Positions 13,237-13,499 of a DNA stretch of 13,499 bases are shown here, one piece after another. The position numbers and the translations under genes are program-made. The stretch is taken from contig NZ_CALIXW010000016.1 in NCBI RefSeq assembly GCF_938046015.1, positions 1 to 13,499 of the forward strand, in the 5' to 3' direction. The notes below the pieces were generated by a model. It worked only from the letters and a program-made list of their open reading frames with translations, searched no databases and had not been told where the DNA came from. This stretch comes from an uncultured Porphyromonas sp. (GTDB lineage: Bacteria > Bacteroidota > Bacteroidia > Bacteroidales > Porphyromonadaceae). Each line of letters opens with the position of its first letter. Positions within the stretch are counted from its first letter, which is position 1.

Positions 13237-13499
13237 TTAGGCAGCTGCCTCCTGCTTCGCGCTGTGAGCGAAGGGAAGGCGCAGGGAGAGGAGGATGACA
13301 GGGACGGTCACCAGCAGGACGAGGTAGAAGAAATACTCGTACCCCAGGCGCTCGGCGAGCCAGCCGCTCAGCATCCCCGGGATCATGACGCTGAGGTTCA
13401 TCAGGCTATTGGCGAAGGCGTAGTGCGCCATCTGGTACTTGCCCGGGGCGATCTGCTGCATCATGAAGAGGGTGATCCCGACGAAGCCGAAGCCATAGC
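13237..13499 (-). CDS. MFS sugar transporter, C-terminal fragment (cut by window edge)
   Basis: The last 86 codons of an integral membrane transporter that continues beyond the right edge; the open frame runs to base 13499 without a start being required. Two hydrophobic segments are visible: one in AFANSLMNLSVMIPGMLSGWL and one in YEYFFYLVLLVTVPVILLSLRLPF, with the E-R-L-G-Y-E-Y-F-F turn between them, as in the last two helices of the MFS (AmpG-like) proteins that accompany GH130 genes in Bacteroidetes. Its presumed cargo is the mannoside cleaved by the adjacent GH130 enzyme; this is inferred from context. The stop is TAA at 13237-13239. Confidence 0.85.
   Translation of the reverse strand, partial: YGFGFVGITLFMMQQIAPGKYQMAHYAFANSLMNLSVMIPGMLSGWLAERLGYEYFFYLVLLVTVPVILLSLRLPFAHSAKQEAAA

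Noticed and set aside
12492..13298. Open frame of 268 codons on the plus strand opposite the GH130 gene
   Set aside because: It is a shadow of the GH130 frame, which has clear family motifs; the antisense product is low-complexity and acidic with no known signature.

Overview
The window is GC-rich, densely coding bacterial DNA, almost certainly from the order Bacteroidales and plausibly a high-GC Porphyromonas relative. The evidence for this is the gene families (Bacteroidetes-type lipoproteins, a cyclophilin with the Bacteroidetes-style insert, a GH130 phosphorylase paired with an MFS transporter), the near absence of Shine-Dalgarno sequences, and upstream elements fitting the Bacteroidetes -7 consensus TAnnTTTG. 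The genus is an inference; the order is much safer.

Layout. Left edge: the first 66 codons of enolase (eno, minus strand). A 562-bp non-coding gap follows; it holds a 22-bp-period repeat array and the outward promoters of eno and of a plus-strand pair, a YitT-family membrane protein and a secreted cyclophilin-type peptidyl-prolyl isomerase. That pair ends in a strong hairpin that also serves the convergent minus-strand cluster. The cluster, read right to left, is: a small unknown protein, a 1-acylglycerol-3-phosphate acyltransferase-like protein, a nitrilase-superfamily (omega-amidase-like) enzyme, orotate phosphoribosyltransferase (pyrE), an SRPBCC-fold protein, a lipoprotein with a Rieske-like Cys/His pattern, and cardiolipin synthase. 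Gaps are 5 to 38 nt, so this could be one seven-gene transcription unit mixing phospholipid and pyrimidine metabolism.

To the right, also on the minus strand, is a second tight operon: pheS, nth, then a substrate-binding lipoprotein, ATPase and permease of a nitrate/sulfonate/taurine-type ABC importer of unknown substrate. Beyond a 650-bp non-coding stretch lies a GH130 mannoside phosphorylase with the 3' end of an MFS sugar transporter, a typical module for taking up a beta-mannoside (possibly Man-GlcNAc from N-glycans) and phosphorolysing it inside the cell.

The least expected content is in the gaps. Two gaps about 11 kb apart carry four-unit arrays (88 bp each) of a 22-bp repeat with a palindromic core. 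The second gap also carries an unrelated AT-rich repeat built around TGCGCA, again with exactly 22-bp spacing, which forms a 66-bp near-perfect palindrome. Degenerate traces of the first family occur in a third gap. No complete insertion sequence, CRISPR array, tRNA or rRNA was seen.
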